Source: Sphingomonas glaciei
GTDB taxonomy: Bacteria; Pseudomonadota; Alphaproteobacteria; Sphingomonadales; Sphingomonadaceae
Direction of reading: 5' to 3'
Assembly: GCF_023380025.1 (NCBI RefSeq)
Contig: NZ_CP097253.1
Coordinates: forward strand, 1,488,001-1,552,000
Length of the DNA: 64,000 bases
The notes below the pieces were generated by a model. That model was not told where the DNA came from and searched no databases. It saw nothing but the letters and a program-made list of their open reading frames with translations. Every line of letters begins with the position of its first letter. Positions within the stretch are counted from its first letter, which is position 1. Made by a program: the position numbers and the translations under genes. Below are positions 10,535 to 19,230 of the stretch, piece by piece.

Positions 10535-11479
10535 ATGACGCGCGAACCGGAATGGAGCGACTGGCGGGTGTTCCTGGCGGTGGCCAGGCATGGCAGCACG
10601 CTGGGCGCGGGCAAGGCGCTGCGAATGAGCCAGTCGACCGCCGCACGGCGGGTGTCAGCGCTGGAGGAAGCGCTGGCGGTGCGCTTGTTCGAGCGGCGCG
10701 CGCAAGGCTACCGCCTGACCGACGCCGGCGAGGCTGTACTGCCGCTGGCCCATGCACTGGAAGCTGCCGCGCTATCCGCCGAGGAACGCGCCAGGGCCCA
10801 GGCACGGGCGCTGGGCGGGACTGTCCGGATTACCTCCGAGGAGGTGTTCGCGGTGACCCTGCTGACGCCGTGGCTGCGCGAACTGCACCTCGCCCATCCC
10901 GAGGTCAGAATCGAGCTCGACTGCACCCGCGAGCTTCGCGACCTGGGGGCGGGCGAGGCCGACATCGCGCTGCGCTCGACCAGCAAGGCGCAGCCCGAGG
11001 GACTGGTCGGGCGGGTCCTGCAGGACGATGACTGGGCACTCTATTGCAGCCGCGACTATGCCGCACAGCAGGGGCTACCCGCGAGCCGGCGCGATCTCCT
11101 CCACCACAACATCATCGGCGGCGGCGGCGGCGGGCTGTGGCGGGTCTATTCGGGGTGGCTGGAGGAGATGGGCCTGCTCGACCGGGTGACGATGCAGTAT
11201 GACGGGAGCAACGGCCTGCTGTCGGGGATCAAGTCGGGCCTGGGCGTCGGCGTGCTGCCCTGCATCGTCGCGCGGGCCGATCCCGACCTGCTGCAATGCC
11301 TTCGCCCGATGAGCCAGCACGAACGCAAATTGTGGCTGCTGACGCACGAGCGGGTACGCCACAATCCCAACGTCCGGCTGGTGACCGACTTCCTTTACGA
11401 GCGGCTGATGCGGCACATTCGCGCCACCGATCCGGAGCTCAGTCCTCCGCCGGAACCGCTTCTTCGCGCCGTCCCTTGA
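10535..11479 (+). CDS. LysR-family transcriptional regulator
   Basis: A 314-residue regulator with an N-terminal winged helix (WRVFLAVARHGSTLGAGKALRMSQSTAARRVSALEEALAVRLFERRAQGYRLTDAG, residues about 7-65) and a substrate-binding domain from about residue 90 (GTVRITSEEVFAVTLLTPWLRELHLAHPEVRIELD). The effector is unknown. The divergent neighbour is only the small secreted protein gene, so no target is obvious. Its 3' end overlaps the convergent rlmE by 41 bp. Confidence 0.9.
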   Translation: MTREPEWSDWRVFLAVARHGSTLGAGKALRMSQSTAARRVSALEEALAVRLFERRAQGYRLTDAGEAVLPLAHALEAAALSAEERARAQARALGGTVRITSEEVFAVTLLTPWLRELHLAHPEVRIELDCTRELRDLGAGEADIALRSTSKAQPEGLVGRVLQDDDWALYCSRDYAAQQGLPASRRDLLHHNIIGGGGGGLWRVYSGWLEEMGLLDRVTMQYDGSNGLLSGIKSGLGVGVLPCIVARADPDLLQCLRPMSQHERKLWLLTHERVRHNPNVRLVTDFLYERLMRHIRATDPELSPPPEPLLRAVP

Positions 11480-12107
11480 AGCCCTGCGCGACAACATACC
11501 ATTCGCTCGAATCCTTGCGGCTGGCGGGCGGCTTGGCGTGCTTCACCGTGGTGAAGTACTTCTTGAGTTCGGCCAGCAGCTGGTGGTCGGTCCCGCCCGC
11601 AAGCACCTTGGCGACATAAGCGCCGCCTGGCTTCAGCACATCTTTGGCGAATTCGAGGCCTAGCTCCACCAGCCCCATGGTACGCAGGTGATCGGTCTGG
11701 GGATGGCCGACGGTATTGGCCGCCATGTCGGACAGCACGATGTCCGCCTCCCCGCCGAGCGCTTCCTTGAGGCGCGCGTCGGCATCCTCGTCGGTGAAAT
11801 CCATGTGGAGGATGGTGACGCCGTCGAGCGGCGTGACCTCGAGGAAATCGATCCCCACCACCGCTGCCGCCGGGCACTTCTTGCGCACCACCTGGCTCCA
11901 CCCGCCCGGCGCGATGCCGAGGTCGACCACGGCCTTCGAGCCGCGCAGGAATTTGAACTTCTCGTCCAGTTCAATGAGCTTGTAGGCGGCGCGGCTGCGA
12001 TAGCCCTCGGCCTTGGCCTTCTTGACGTAGGGGTCGTTCAACTGGCGCTGGAGCCACTTGGTGGAGCCGACCTTGCGGCCCTTGGCGGTCTTGACGCGGG
12101 TGTTCAT
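11439..12107 (-). CDS. rlmE: 23S rRNA (uridine-2'-O)-methyltransferase RlmE (FtsJ)
   Basis: A 222-residue SAM-dependent enzyme that methylates the 2'-O of U2552 in the 23S rRNA A loop. It shows the FtsJ tetrad in context: Lys in SRAAYKLIELDEKF, Asp in LSDMAAN, Lys in YVAKVLAGG, and Glu in SSEWYVVAQGFK. Motif I reads DLGIAPGGWSQ where most homologues have DLGAAPGGWSQ. It lies 34 nt downstream of ppx/gppA on the same strand, a common alphaproteobacterial pairing, and overlaps the convergent LysR gene. Confidence 0.96.
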   Translation of the reverse strand: MNTRVKTAKGRKVGSTKWLQRQLNDPYVKKAKAEGYRSRAAYKLIELDEKFKFLRGSKAVVDLGIAPGGWSQVVRKKCPAAAVVGIDFLEVTPLDGVTILHMDFTDEDADARLKEALGGEADIVLSDMAANTVGHPQTDHLRTMGLVELGLEFAKDVLKPGGAYVAKVLAGGTDHQLLAELKKYFTTVKHAKPPASRKDSSEWYVVAQGFKGRREEAVPAED

Positions 12108-12141
12108 CGCAGGGCGCTCCGGTTGGTGGGGTGGGCGCTGC

Positions 12142-13197
12142 TCAAAGAACGTGTCCGTCGCGGGCCATCAGGCTGCGCAATATGCCTTCGCGGATCCCGC
12201 GGTCGGCGATGCCGAGGTGGGCGGCGGGCCAGATGTCGAGGATCGCTTCGAGGATCGCGCAGCCGGCGACCACCAGGTCGGCCCGCTCCGAACCGATGCA
12301 GGGCAGCGCCGAGCGGCCCTGAAAGTCCATCTCCGCGATGCTGGTGGAAATCTCCCGCATCGCCGCAATCGGCACGTGGAGGCCGTCGACCGCCCGGCGG
12401 TCGTAGCTCGGCAGCGCGAGGTGGACCGAGGCGAGCGTGGTGACTGTGCCGCTGGTGCCGAGCAGACGGATGTTTTCGGTCCGCTCGGGCAGCATTTCGG
12501 TGAAGCGGTCGAAGGCCCGCGACGCCCGAGTCCGCATCCGGGCATAGGCCGCGACCCGGTCCGGCCCCTCGATCGCCGCCCTGCCCTCGCTCTCGGTCAG
12601 CGACACGACACCCCACGGCGCGCTCCACCAGGCCTTGATCCGGGGGTTGCCGTCAGGTCCGCCGGGTTCGACCAGCACGAGCTCGGTCGAGCCGCCGCCG
12701 ATGTCGAAGATGATCGCCGGCCCGTCGCCGGGCTCAAGCAACTTGTGGCAGCCGAGAACGGCTAGGCGGGCTTCCTCCTGGGGAGCGATGATCTCCAGCG
12801 CGATGCCGGTTTCCTCGCGCACCCGCTCGATGAAGTGGCGGCCGTTGGCGGCGCGGCGGCAGGCTTCGGTGGCGACCGATCGGGCGAGGCCGACGCGGCG
12901 GCGGCGCAGCTTGTCCGAGCACACGCCAAGCGCCTCGACCGCGCGATCCATCGCATCCTGAGTCAGGCGACCGCTGGAGGCGAGGCCTTCACCCAGCCGG
13001 ACGATGCGGGAAAAAGCGTCGACGACGGTGAAGCCGCCGGAAGACGGGCGCGCGATCAGCAGACGGCAGTTATTGGTGCCCAGATCGATCGCGGCATAAG
13101 GCTGCTGCGGCGGCGGGTTCGCCACGGCGGTGCGATTTCGCTCTCGGTGCCCGGCCGGACGATCCGGCATCGGCGCGCTGGCAAGGTGGGATGCCAT
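12142..13197 (-). CDS. Ppx/GppA family exopolyphosphatase/pppGpp phosphatase
   Basis: A 351-residue ASKHA-fold phosphatase. Motifs: YAAIDLGTNNCRLLIA (phosphate 1), VATEACRRAANG, IIFDIGGGSTELVLV (phosphate 2) and LLGTSGTVTTLA (adenosine-type motif). It is shorter than E. coli Ppx/GppA, lacking the C-terminal HD-like domains, as is usual in alphaproteobacteria. It likely hydrolyses polyphosphate or pppGpp. The N-terminal 30 residues are polar and non-conserved, so the true start could be internal (for example ATG 13170 or GTG before YAAID). It is in an operon with rlmE. Confidence 0.9.
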   Translation of the reverse strand: MASHLASAPMPDRPAGHRERNRTAVANPPPQQPYAAIDLGTNNCRLLIARPSSGGFTVVDAFSRIVRLGEGLASSGRLTQDAMDRAVEALGVCSDKLRRRRVGLARSVATEACRRAANGRHFIERVREETGIALEIIAPQEEARLAVLGCHKLLEPGDGPAIIFDIGGGSTELVLVEPGGPDGNPRIKAWWSAPWGVVSLTESEGRAAIEGPDRVAAYARMRTRASRAFDRFTEMLPERTENIRLLGTSGTVTTLASVHLALPSYDRRAVDGLHVPIAAMREISTSIAEMDFQGRSALPCIGSERADLVVAGCAILEAILDIWPAAHLGIADRGIREGILRSLMARDGHVL

Positions 13198-13303
13198 CGC
13201 AACTGTTCCATCAACTCTGCACCGCCCGAATGAACCCCGAACGGCTGACTTGCCGGCAGGCTTAAGCCAGATTGCATCACTGGCGCAAGTTGCCGCAAAG
13301 ACG

Positions 13304-13332
13304 TTGACAGCTTGGGACCGGCCCCCTAGCTG
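13304..13332 (+). promoter_or_regulatory. Probable sigma-70 promoter of tRNA-Gln
   Basis: TTGACA, a 17-bp spacer, then TAGCTG, ending 28 nt before the tRNA. The -10 lies in CCCCCTAG and is followed by a GC-rich discriminator, as at the tRNA-Leu promoter in this window. Confidence 0.6.
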
Positions 13333-13360
13333 CGCCCTGTCGTCGCGGCCAGGCGCGTGA

Positions 13361-13434
13361 TGCCCGATCGTCTAATGGTAAGACTACGGACTCTGACTCC
13401 GTCAATCGTGGTTCGAATCCACGTCGGGCATCCA
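13361..13434 (+). tRNA. tRNA-Gln (anticodon CTG)
   Basis: A 74-nt cloverleaf with acceptor stem TGCCCGA/TCGGGCA, encoded CCA end, anticodon stem ACGGA/TCCGT and loop CTCTGAC giving anticodon CTG. The T arm contains GGTTCGAATCC. It reads CAG codons. Confidence 0.97.
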
Positions 13435-13569
13435 TATTTCCCTTTGGCACCGTCCCTTCAGGGAACTGGTCGCGTCCCCGTCTCTCTTTGGCGGCAAAGG
13501 TAATCCTGCGTTAGAACCTCGGCATCCTCCGGTTGTTTACCCACGTGAACAGTCCATCGGAGAACATCT

Positions 13570-14076
13570 ATGACCATCCGTTTTGCCTCCAGGCTTGTCC
13601 TTCCGCTTGCGATTGCGCTTGCAGTGCCCGCGATTGCAGTCGCGCAGGCCGCTCCAATCACGCCCGGCATGCAGGTGGTCGATCCCAGCGGCGGCGTGGT
13701 CGGTACGGTTTCGTCGGTCAGGGGCGACCAGCTGGTGGTCAAGACCGATCGGCTTGAGGTGCTGCTGCCGGCCACTTCCTTCACACCGAACCAGGGCAAG
13801 CTGCTGTTCGCGCTGACCCAGGCACAGCTGAATGCGCAAACCGAAGCTGCGCAGGCCGCCGCTAATGCCAAGCTGGTCGCCGGCACCAGCGTCTACGGCC
13901 CGAACGGAACGCTGGCCGGAACGATCGACTCGATCGATGCCGAGACCGTCACGCTCAAGCTCACCTCCGGCAAGCTGGTGAAGATGGCGCGAAATTCGAT
14001 CGCGCCGAGCGAGCAGGGTGCGGTGCTCGGCGTCAGCGCCGCCGAACTCGAGCGCCTGGCGGGCGGCGCCAGCTGA
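13570..14076 (+). CDS. Secreted protein with two PRC-barrel-like repeats
   Basis: A 168-residue exported protein with signal peptide ending near AIAVAQA. The mature part has two related beta-rich segments: VVDPSGGVVGTVSSVRGDQLVVKTDRLEVLLPATSF at about 37-72 and VYGPNGTLAGTIDSIDAETVTLKLTSGKLVKMARNSI at about 106-143. They are joined by an Ala/Gln-rich helix (ALTQAQLNAQTEAAQAAANA). The pattern resembles PRC-barrel or YajC-like small barrels, but I cannot name a family with confidence. Likely periplasmic. Followed by two hairpins. Confidence 0.7.
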   Translation: MTIRFASRLVLPLAIALAVPAIAVAQAAPITPGMQVVDPSGGVVGTVSSVRGDQLVVKTDRLEVLLPATSFTPNQGKLLFALTQAQLNAQTEAAQAAANAKLVAGTSVYGPNGTLAGTIDSIDAETVTLKLTSGKLVKMARNSIAPSEQGAVLGVSAAELERLAGGAS

Positions 14077-14084
14077 TCTGATAG

Positions 14085-14120
14085 GATGAGGGCAGGTAGC
14101 GAGCCGCCCCTGCCCTCATC
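14085..14120 (+). terminator. Hairpin downstream of the barrel-repeat gene
   Basis: A perfect 12-bp stem, GATGAGGGCAGG with CCTGCCCTCATC, around a 12-nt loop, 8 nt after the stop codon. There is no clear T run on the plus strand. Confidence 0.65.
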
Positions 14121-14131
14121 CCGTAAGAAGC

Positions 14132-14162
14132 AAGAGCCAGCGGTTCAGTGCCGCTGGCTCTT
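14132..14162 (-). terminator. Hairpin between convergent genes, likely terminator of the L,D-transpeptidase
   Basis: AAGAGCCAGCGG pairs perfectly with CCGCTGGCTCTT around a 7-nt loop, 26 nt after the minus-strand stop codon. The minus-strand tail is pyrimidine-rich (GCTTCTT). Confidence 0.65.
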
Positions 14163-14187
14163 CACGTTCAGTCGTAGCTGTCCTGAA

Positions 14188-15480
14188 TTAGTTCGCTGCC
14201 GCCAACAGGGCGTCGCCACCTGAATCGAGGCCATAGACGTCGGGAGCATAAGCGAGCGTGCCGTCGGCCTCCGGGCGCACCGTCAGGTAGGTCAGGTAGA
14301 CCGGCACCGGAGTCGGAAGCGCGACGTTGAGTTCCGGGCGGTCGCTGGCCGCTACCGGCTCACGCCCCAGCAGCCAGCGGCCGAGCCGGGCGGCGTCTTC
14401 GAGCCGGACGCAGCCCGAACTGAAAGTGCGCTCGGCTTCCGCGAACAGTTGGCGGTCGGGGGTGTCGTGAAGGTAGATGCCCTTGTCGTTGGGGAATTCG
14501 AACTTCATGTCGCCCATCGAATTGCCCCGGCCCGGGCGCTGGCGGACGCGGGCCTCGACGGTGCCGGCGGCGACCGCCTTCCAGTCGACCGAGGCAGGGT
14601 CGACCACGGTCGCCGCCGCATCCCATTCCGACAGCACTTCGTAATTGCGCGAAGTGAACCAGCCGAGTCCGTTCTTCAGCACATTCTGCGCGATGTTCGT
14701 GGCGGCAAGGTCGACCGGCACGTTCCAGTAAGGATTGAAGGTGACTTGGCGCAGCGTGCCCGCCAGCAGCGGGGTCTTCATCGCCGGCTTGCCGACGACG
14801 ACCTTCATCCGGTCGACGATCTCGCCGCCGTCGATCATCATCAGCTGCTGGCTGGCAACGTCGACCAAGACGAAACGTCCCGCCGACGGCAGCAGGCGCG
14901 AGCGTTCGAGACTAGCCTTCAAGGCGCGGGGCGGCGTGCCGAGCAGGCCGATGTCGCGGATCGCGGCATTGCGCAGGGCGGCATGGATCGGGTTCACCGC
15001 AACCGTCTGGCGAACGTGCGCGGCAAGGTCGGGCGCCGCAGCGGCAGCCTCGAGCACCTCGGCCGGGGTCGGGACGCGCGGGCTGAGCGAAGGGTCGGCG
15101 TAGATCATAGTCGCGCGGCCCGGCCATTTCAGCGCCTGAGCGTGAAGCACGAAGGCATTGCTCATCAGCTGCTCGGCCTCACGATCGGCGCCGGGGATGC
15201 CGTATTGCGCCTCGCCCAGCACGCGTTCGATGCTGGCGGCGAGGTCGGGACCCTGGACGAAGCCGTCGACTTCCGAGGTACGGAGCGCATGGATCAGCTC
15301 GCGCACGGCTTCGGGCGAGCGCAGCCACAAGGGCTGCTGGCGGGCGTCGTAGAAGCGCGCGACGGCGCTTGCCGCCGGCATTCGGTCGCTAGTCGTCGCG
15401 GCGTTGGCGGCGGATGCCGGGATGGCTCCGCCGAGCGCCGCTGCCAACAGGGCAGCGCCGAGAAACAGTCGATGCGGCAC
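14188..15480 (-). CDS. L,D-transpeptidase of the YcbB (LdtD) type
   Basis: A 430-residue periplasmic enzyme that forms 3-3 cross-links in peptidoglycan. After a signal peptide (ending near PASAANA) comes a peptidoglycan-binding-like region (residues 35-195) and a YkuD catalytic domain from about 200. The catalytic signature is His338 in IYLHDTP and Cys357 in SSGCVRLED. NPYWNVP is the conserved YcbB-type motif ahead of the capping lid. It is shorter than E. coli YcbB (615 residues), as seen in alphaproteobacteria. It stands alone, with the receiver gene upstream on the same strand. Confidence 0.93.
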   Translation of the reverse strand: MPHRLFLGAALLAAALGGAIPASAANAATTSDRMPAASAVARFYDARQQPLWLRSPEAVRELIHALRTSEVDGFVQGPDLAASIERVLGEAQYGIPGADREAEQLMSNAFVLHAQALKWPGRATMIYADPSLSPRVPTPAEVLEAAAAAPDLAAHVRQTVAVNPIHAALRNAAIRDIGLLGTPPRALKASLERSRLLPSAGRFVLVDVASQQLMMIDGGEIVDRMKVVVGKPAMKTPLLAGTLRQVTFNPYWNVPVDLAATNIAQNVLKNGLGWFTSRNYEVLSEWDAAATVVDPASVDWKAVAAGTVEARVRQRPGRGNSMGDMKFEFPNDKGIYLHDTPDRQLFAEAERTFSSGCVRLEDAARLGRWLLGREPVAASDRPELNVALPTPVPVYLTYLTVRPEADGTLAYAPDVYGLDSGGDALLAAAN

Positions 15481-15538
15481 AGCGAAATATCCGTTTAATC
15501 AGTTGCTTGCCCGTTTAACGAACAGTTGACCCCAAGGT

Positions 15539-16045
15539 TCAATGGGCGGCGCCGCTGATCCAGCGCTCGAGTCTCGCTTTGAGACCCTGCCGCTCGGGAA
15601 GCGCGGCGCTGACCGGCAGCGGCTCGGGCTCCTCGTCGGGTTCGAACAACTGGAGATTGCGGGGCAAGCGGGGGCGCAGTGTCTCGCGGCCGCGCATGAC
15701 GTCCTCGGCCAGCGCCAGGGCGCGGTGGACGTCGTTACCGGTGAAGGGCTTGAGCAGGATGCCCAGCGCCAGGTCGGGCATGGCGAAGCCAGGCGGGCGC
15801 CCGGTGACGAACAGGCACGGCACGCCGGCATCGTTGAGGCGCACCGCGACCGAGAAGCCGGTCGACCCGCGGGCGAGGTGAAGATCGACCAAAGCCAGGT
15901 CGGGCTGGCCGTGTTCGAGCAATTCGAGCGCGGAGGGCAGATCCTCGGCGATGCCGACCACCCGGTAACGCGGATTGTCCTCGACCAGATAGCGAAGCGT
16001 TTCGGCCAATGGCCGCTCGTCCTCGACGATCAATATCTTCAACAC
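15539..16045 (-). CDS. Single-domain response regulator with a short tail
   Basis: A 168-residue protein with one receiver domain: acidic pocket Glu8/Asp9 (VEDE), phosphoacceptor Asp54 (LALVDLHLARGSTG), Thr81 (FVTGRPP) and Lys99 (LLKPF). The remaining 45 residues are polar with no DNA-binding domain, so output must be through protein contacts. I chose GTG 16045 because GGGAGGG sits 7 nt upstream; the TTG at 16066 has no support. No histidine kinase is adjacent. Confidence 0.85.
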   Translation of the reverse strand: MLKILIVEDERPLAETLRYLVEDNPRYRVVGIAEDLPSALELLEHGQPDLALVDLHLARGSTGFSVAVRLNDAGVPCLFVTGRPPGFAMPDLALGILLKPFTGNDVHRALALAEDVMRGRETLRPRLPRNLQLFEPDEEPEPLPVSAALPERQGLKARLERWISGAAH

Positions 16046-16205
16046 CTTGCACCCTCCCGGCGGCAAGGCCGCCCGGAATTAAGGGTTGCAGTGCGGAAGG
16101 CGAAAGCGAATCCCGCGTTGAGCAGGTTATCGCCGAAACGAGTGGGTACGGAGGCGAGACGCCATGACGTCAGCCTTGACGCCCCTTAAAGGGCGCCGCG
16201 GCGAC

Positions 16206-16970
16206 TCAGCTGGCGCGATAGAAGATGTGGGCGCCGATCTTTTCGACCTTGGCCAGGCGTCGGCCCCAGCTCGGTGCGACATAGTCGGCATGGTACCACA
16301 GGACGTCGCCCGGCAACGCGTCGGCGAAATGGCCCACCGCGATGCGGGTGATCGCCTGAGCATAGGCCCAGGCCGCGCTGTCGCGGCGAACGGCGGGCAT
16401 GTGGCCGGTACGGGGATTGACGAAACTGAACTGCCACGGCTGCTTGACCACCTGGCACCAGCCGGCCGGATAACGGCCCGAGGCGGCGCGGTTCATGATC
16501 ACTTCGGCAACCGCCAACTGGCCACTAAGGGGCTCGCCGCGGGCTTCATGATAGACGGCGATGGCGATGCACTCCTCCTGCTCGGACAGCGCGGCGCCGG
16601 TCTGCTTGGCCCACACCATCGGCCACAGGCCGGTGTGGGTGACGGCGGGGCGGACATCGGTGGTGCCGGTGGGCGGGGTGGTGCCGGTAACCGCGCGCGG
16701 GACCGTCGAGAGAATCGCGGCGCGGCCGGGAACGACTGGCTGGAGGACGCCGGCGGGGGGGGGCGGGGTGACCTGAAGGATCGGGGCGGAAGCGATGGCG
16801 GCGGGATTGCTGGCCGGGGCAGTAGTGACTGCGACCGGAATGGCGGTGGTCGCTGACACTGGAGTGGCTGCGATCGTTGCGACCTGGGCCGCTGCGGGAG
16901 CAGCAAAGCCGGACACCGATAAAAGCAGTGCAATCGCGGGCACAGGGCCCAACGCCAAACGCTTGGTCAA
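16206..16970 (-). CDS. SleB-type cell wall hydrolase
   Basis: A 254-residue exported protein. A signal sequence (RLALGPVPAIALLLSVSGFAAPAAAQ) is followed by a low-complexity Ala/Thr/Pro linker (residues 30-120) and a Hydrolase_2/SleB domain. The domain reads EECIAIAVYHEARGEPLSGQLAVAEVIMNRAASGRYP, WQFSFV, and GDVLWYHADYVAPSW, with the catalytic Glu in YHEARGE. It likely cleaves peptidoglycan as a lytic transglycosylase. The start is uncertain: TTG 16970 gives a normal signal peptide, while the frame stays open to 17198 with a non-signal-like N-terminus. Confidence 0.85.
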   Translation of the reverse strand: MTKRLALGPVPAIALLLSVSGFAAPAAAQVATIAATPVSATTAIPVAVTTAPASNPAAIASAPILQVTPPPPAGVLQPVVPGRAAILSTVPRAVTGTTPPTGTTDVRPAVTHTGLWPMVWAKQTGAALSEQEECIAIAVYHEARGEPLSGQLAVAEVIMNRAASGRYPAGWCQVVKQPWQFSFVNPRTGHMPAVRRDSAAWAYAQAITRIAVGHFADALPGDVLWYHADYVAPSWGRRLAKVEKIGAHIFYRAS

Positions 16971-17297
16971 TTCATTCTCATATCCATGCGGTCGAGGGGT
17001 TTTGGCCGCGCTACACACCGCACCCCTCGGGTGCACCGGCCACTGCCCTCGTCCGACTTGCCTTGGCGCCCCGAAAATCGTGGGAAGCACCGTCGCTCTC
17101 GTTGTTGTGAGCGTCAGATATGGGAGATGCTGGCGCAGCACACCTGATAATGGTTGAGCCGGGCCTCGCACGGGACGAGTTGCCGGAACGGTTCCCAATT
17201 CGGGACGGGAGGCCGGTCAGGCCGAGCCGATCAAGCGGCGAACCGAAAATGGCTAGAAGGGAGCAGCGTCGCGAATCGACCTGACCGCCAAACTAGA
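16971..17297. other. Intergenic stretch upstream of the SleB gene
   Basis: About 330 nt between the sleB-like start and the typA terminator. I see no tRNA, convincing coding frame, repeat or riboswitch. It presumably holds the sleB-like promoter and leader. If translation begins further upstream than TTG 16970, part of this is coding. Confidence 0.5.
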
Positions 17298-17324
17298 AGG
17301 GCCCCGACTTGCCGTCGGAGCCCT
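17298..17324 (-). terminator. Terminator of typA
   Basis: The minus strand forms AGGGC-T-CCGAC paired with GTCGG-G-GCCCT around CGGCAA-type loop bases, followed by TCTAGTTT. It lies 13 nt downstream of the typA stop. Confidence 0.75.
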
Positions 17325-17336
17325 ACTGTTTCGTCG

Positions 17337-19154
17337 TTACGCGGCCTCGGATTTGCGCGACTGGCGCCGGCGCTCGTGCGGATCGAGGTGACGCTTGCGC
17401 AGCCGGATGACCTTGGGGGTCACCTCGACCAGTTCGTCGTCCTGGATGTAGGCGATCGCCTGTTCCAGCGTCATCCGGCGCGGCGGGGTCAGGCGGATGC
17501 CCTCGTCCTTGCCGCTGGCGCGGAAGTTGGTCAGCTGCTTCGACTTCAGGGGATTGACCTCGAGGTCCTGCGGCTTGGCATTCTCACCGATGATCATGCC
17601 TTCGTACAGCTCGTCGTTGGGGGCGATGAACAGCACCCCGCGCTCTTCCAGCATGTTGAGCGCATAGGCCTGCGCCTTACCCTTCTCCATCGAGATCAGG
17701 ACGCCGTTCTGGCGGCCGGTGATGACGCCCTTGTAGGGGCCATACTTCTCGAACAGGCGGTTCATGATGCCGGTGCCGCGGGTGTCGGACAGGAATTCGC
17801 CGTGATAGCCGATCAGGCCGCGCGACGGGGCGCTGAAGGTCAGGCGGGTCTTGCCCGCGCCCGACGGCCGCATGTCGGTCATCTCCGCCTTACGCTGCGC
17901 CATCTTTTCGACGACCGTGCCCGAATGTTCGTCGTCGACGTCGATGACCACCGTCTCATACGGCTCCTCGCGGCCGTTGGGGCCGTCCTGGAACAGCACG
18001 CGCGGCCGGCTGATCGACAGTTCGAAGCCTTCGCGGCGAAGCGTCTCGATCACCACGCCGAGCTGCAGTTCGCCGCGGCCGGCGACTTCGAAGCTGTCGT
18101 TGTCGTGGGCGATGGTGACGCGGATCGCGACGTTGGTCTCGGCCTCGCGCTCGAGCCGTTCGCGGATCACGCGGCTCTGCACCTTGTCGCCGTCACGCCC
18201 GGCATAGGGGCTGTCGTTGACCGCGAAGCTCATCGCCAGCGTCGGCGGATCGATCGGGCGGGCCTTGATCGGGGTGGTGACCATCGGGTTGGCGATGGTG
18301 TTCGACACAGTGGCGTTCATCAGGCCGGCGATGGCGATGATGTCGCCCGCCTGGGCCTGCTCCACCGGTACCCGGTCGAGACCGTGGAAAGCGAAGATCT
18401 TGGTCGCGCGGCCTTCTTCGACGCGGGCGCCGTGGACGTCCAGCGCGCGGATCGGCTGATTGATGTGCAGCGTGCCCGATTCGACGCGCCCGGTCAGGAT
18501 GCGGCCGAGGAACGGGTCGCGGTCGAGCAGGGTGACGAGCATCTTGAACTCGCCTTCGATCGGCAGGCCCGGCTCGGGAACGTGCGACACGATGGTCTCG
18601 AACAAGGGCGTCAGGTCGCCGTCTCGGACGGTGTCCTCACGGCCGGCGTAACCGGCGCGGCCCGAAGCGTAGAGCACCGGGAAGTCGAGCTGCTCGTCAT
18701 TGGCTTCGAGGCTGAGGAACAGCTCGAACACTTCGTCGAGCACTTCGGCCGGGCGCGCGTCGGGGCGGTCAATCTTGTTGACCACGACGATCGGCTTGAG
18801 ACCGAGGCCGAGCGCCTTGCCGGTGACGAACTTCGTCTGGGGCATCGGGCCTTCGGCGGCGTCGACCAGCAGGATCACGCCATCGACCATCGACAGGATG
18901 CGCTCCACCTCGGCGCCGAAATCGGCGTGGCCCGGGGTGTCGACGATGTTGATCCGCGTGTCGTTCCACTCGACCGAGGTACACTTGGCGAGAATAGTGA
19001 TCCCGCGCTCTTTCTCGAGGTCGTTCGAATCCATCGCGCGCTCTTCGATGCGCTGGTTTTCGCGATAGGTGCCGGACTGGCGGAAGAGCTGGTCGACGAG
19101 CGTGGTCTTGCCGTGATCGACGTGGGCGATGATCGCCACGTTGCGGAGGGTCAT
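17337..19154 (-). CDS. typA: Translational GTPase TypA/BipA
   Basis: A 605-residue ribosome-associated GTPase of the EF-G type, needed for 50S assembly and growth under stress. G1 is AHVDHGKTTLVDQLF at the N-terminus, then VDTPGHADFGAEVERILSMVDGVILLVDAAEGPMPQT (G3) and VVNKIDRPDARP (G4). GYHGEFLSDTRGTGIMNRLFEKYGPYKG and the C-terminal PLKSKQLTNFRASGKDE are specific to BipA. I took ATG 19154 rather than a start 31 codons upstream because the conserved N-terminus begins there and AAGGAAA precedes it. Confidence 0.97.
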   Translation of the reverse strand: MTLRNVAIIAHVDHGKTTLVDQLFRQSGTYRENQRIEERAMDSNDLEKERGITILAKCTSVEWNDTRINIVDTPGHADFGAEVERILSMVDGVILLVDAAEGPMPQTKFVTGKALGLGLKPIVVVNKIDRPDARPAEVLDEVFELFLSLEANDEQLDFPVLYASGRAGYAGREDTVRDGDLTPLFETIVSHVPEPGLPIEGEFKMLVTLLDRDPFLGRILTGRVESGTLHINQPIRALDVHGARVEEGRATKIFAFHGLDRVPVEQAQAGDIIAIAGLMNATVSNTIANPMVTTPIKARPIDPPTLAMSFAVNDSPYAGRDGDKVQSRVIRERLEREAETNVAIRVTIAHDNDSFEVAGRGELQLGVVIETLRREGFELSISRPRVLFQDGPNGREEPYETVVIDVDDEHSGTVVEKMAQRKAEMTDMRPSGAGKTRLTFSAPSRGLIGYHGEFLSDTRGTGIMNRLFEKYGPYKGVITGRQNGVLISMEKGKAQAYALNMLEERGVLFIAPNDELYEGMIIGENAKPQDLEVNPLKSKQLTNFRASGKDEGIRLTPPRRMTLEQAIAYIQDDELVEVTPKVIRLRKRHLDPHERRRQSRKSEAA

Positions 19155-19230
19155 TGCGATTTCCTTGGGAGAAGTTGGCGCGCCCTTAGCCGAATTGGTG
19201 CGTTGCAGCAATGGCAGAGAGGAGAGTGAA

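Noticed and set aside
13514..13540. A sigma-EcfG-like element upstream of the barrel-repeat gene.
   Set aside because: AGAAC-N17-GTT departs from the GGAAC consensus at the first base and the CGTT form is missing. Too weak to list.
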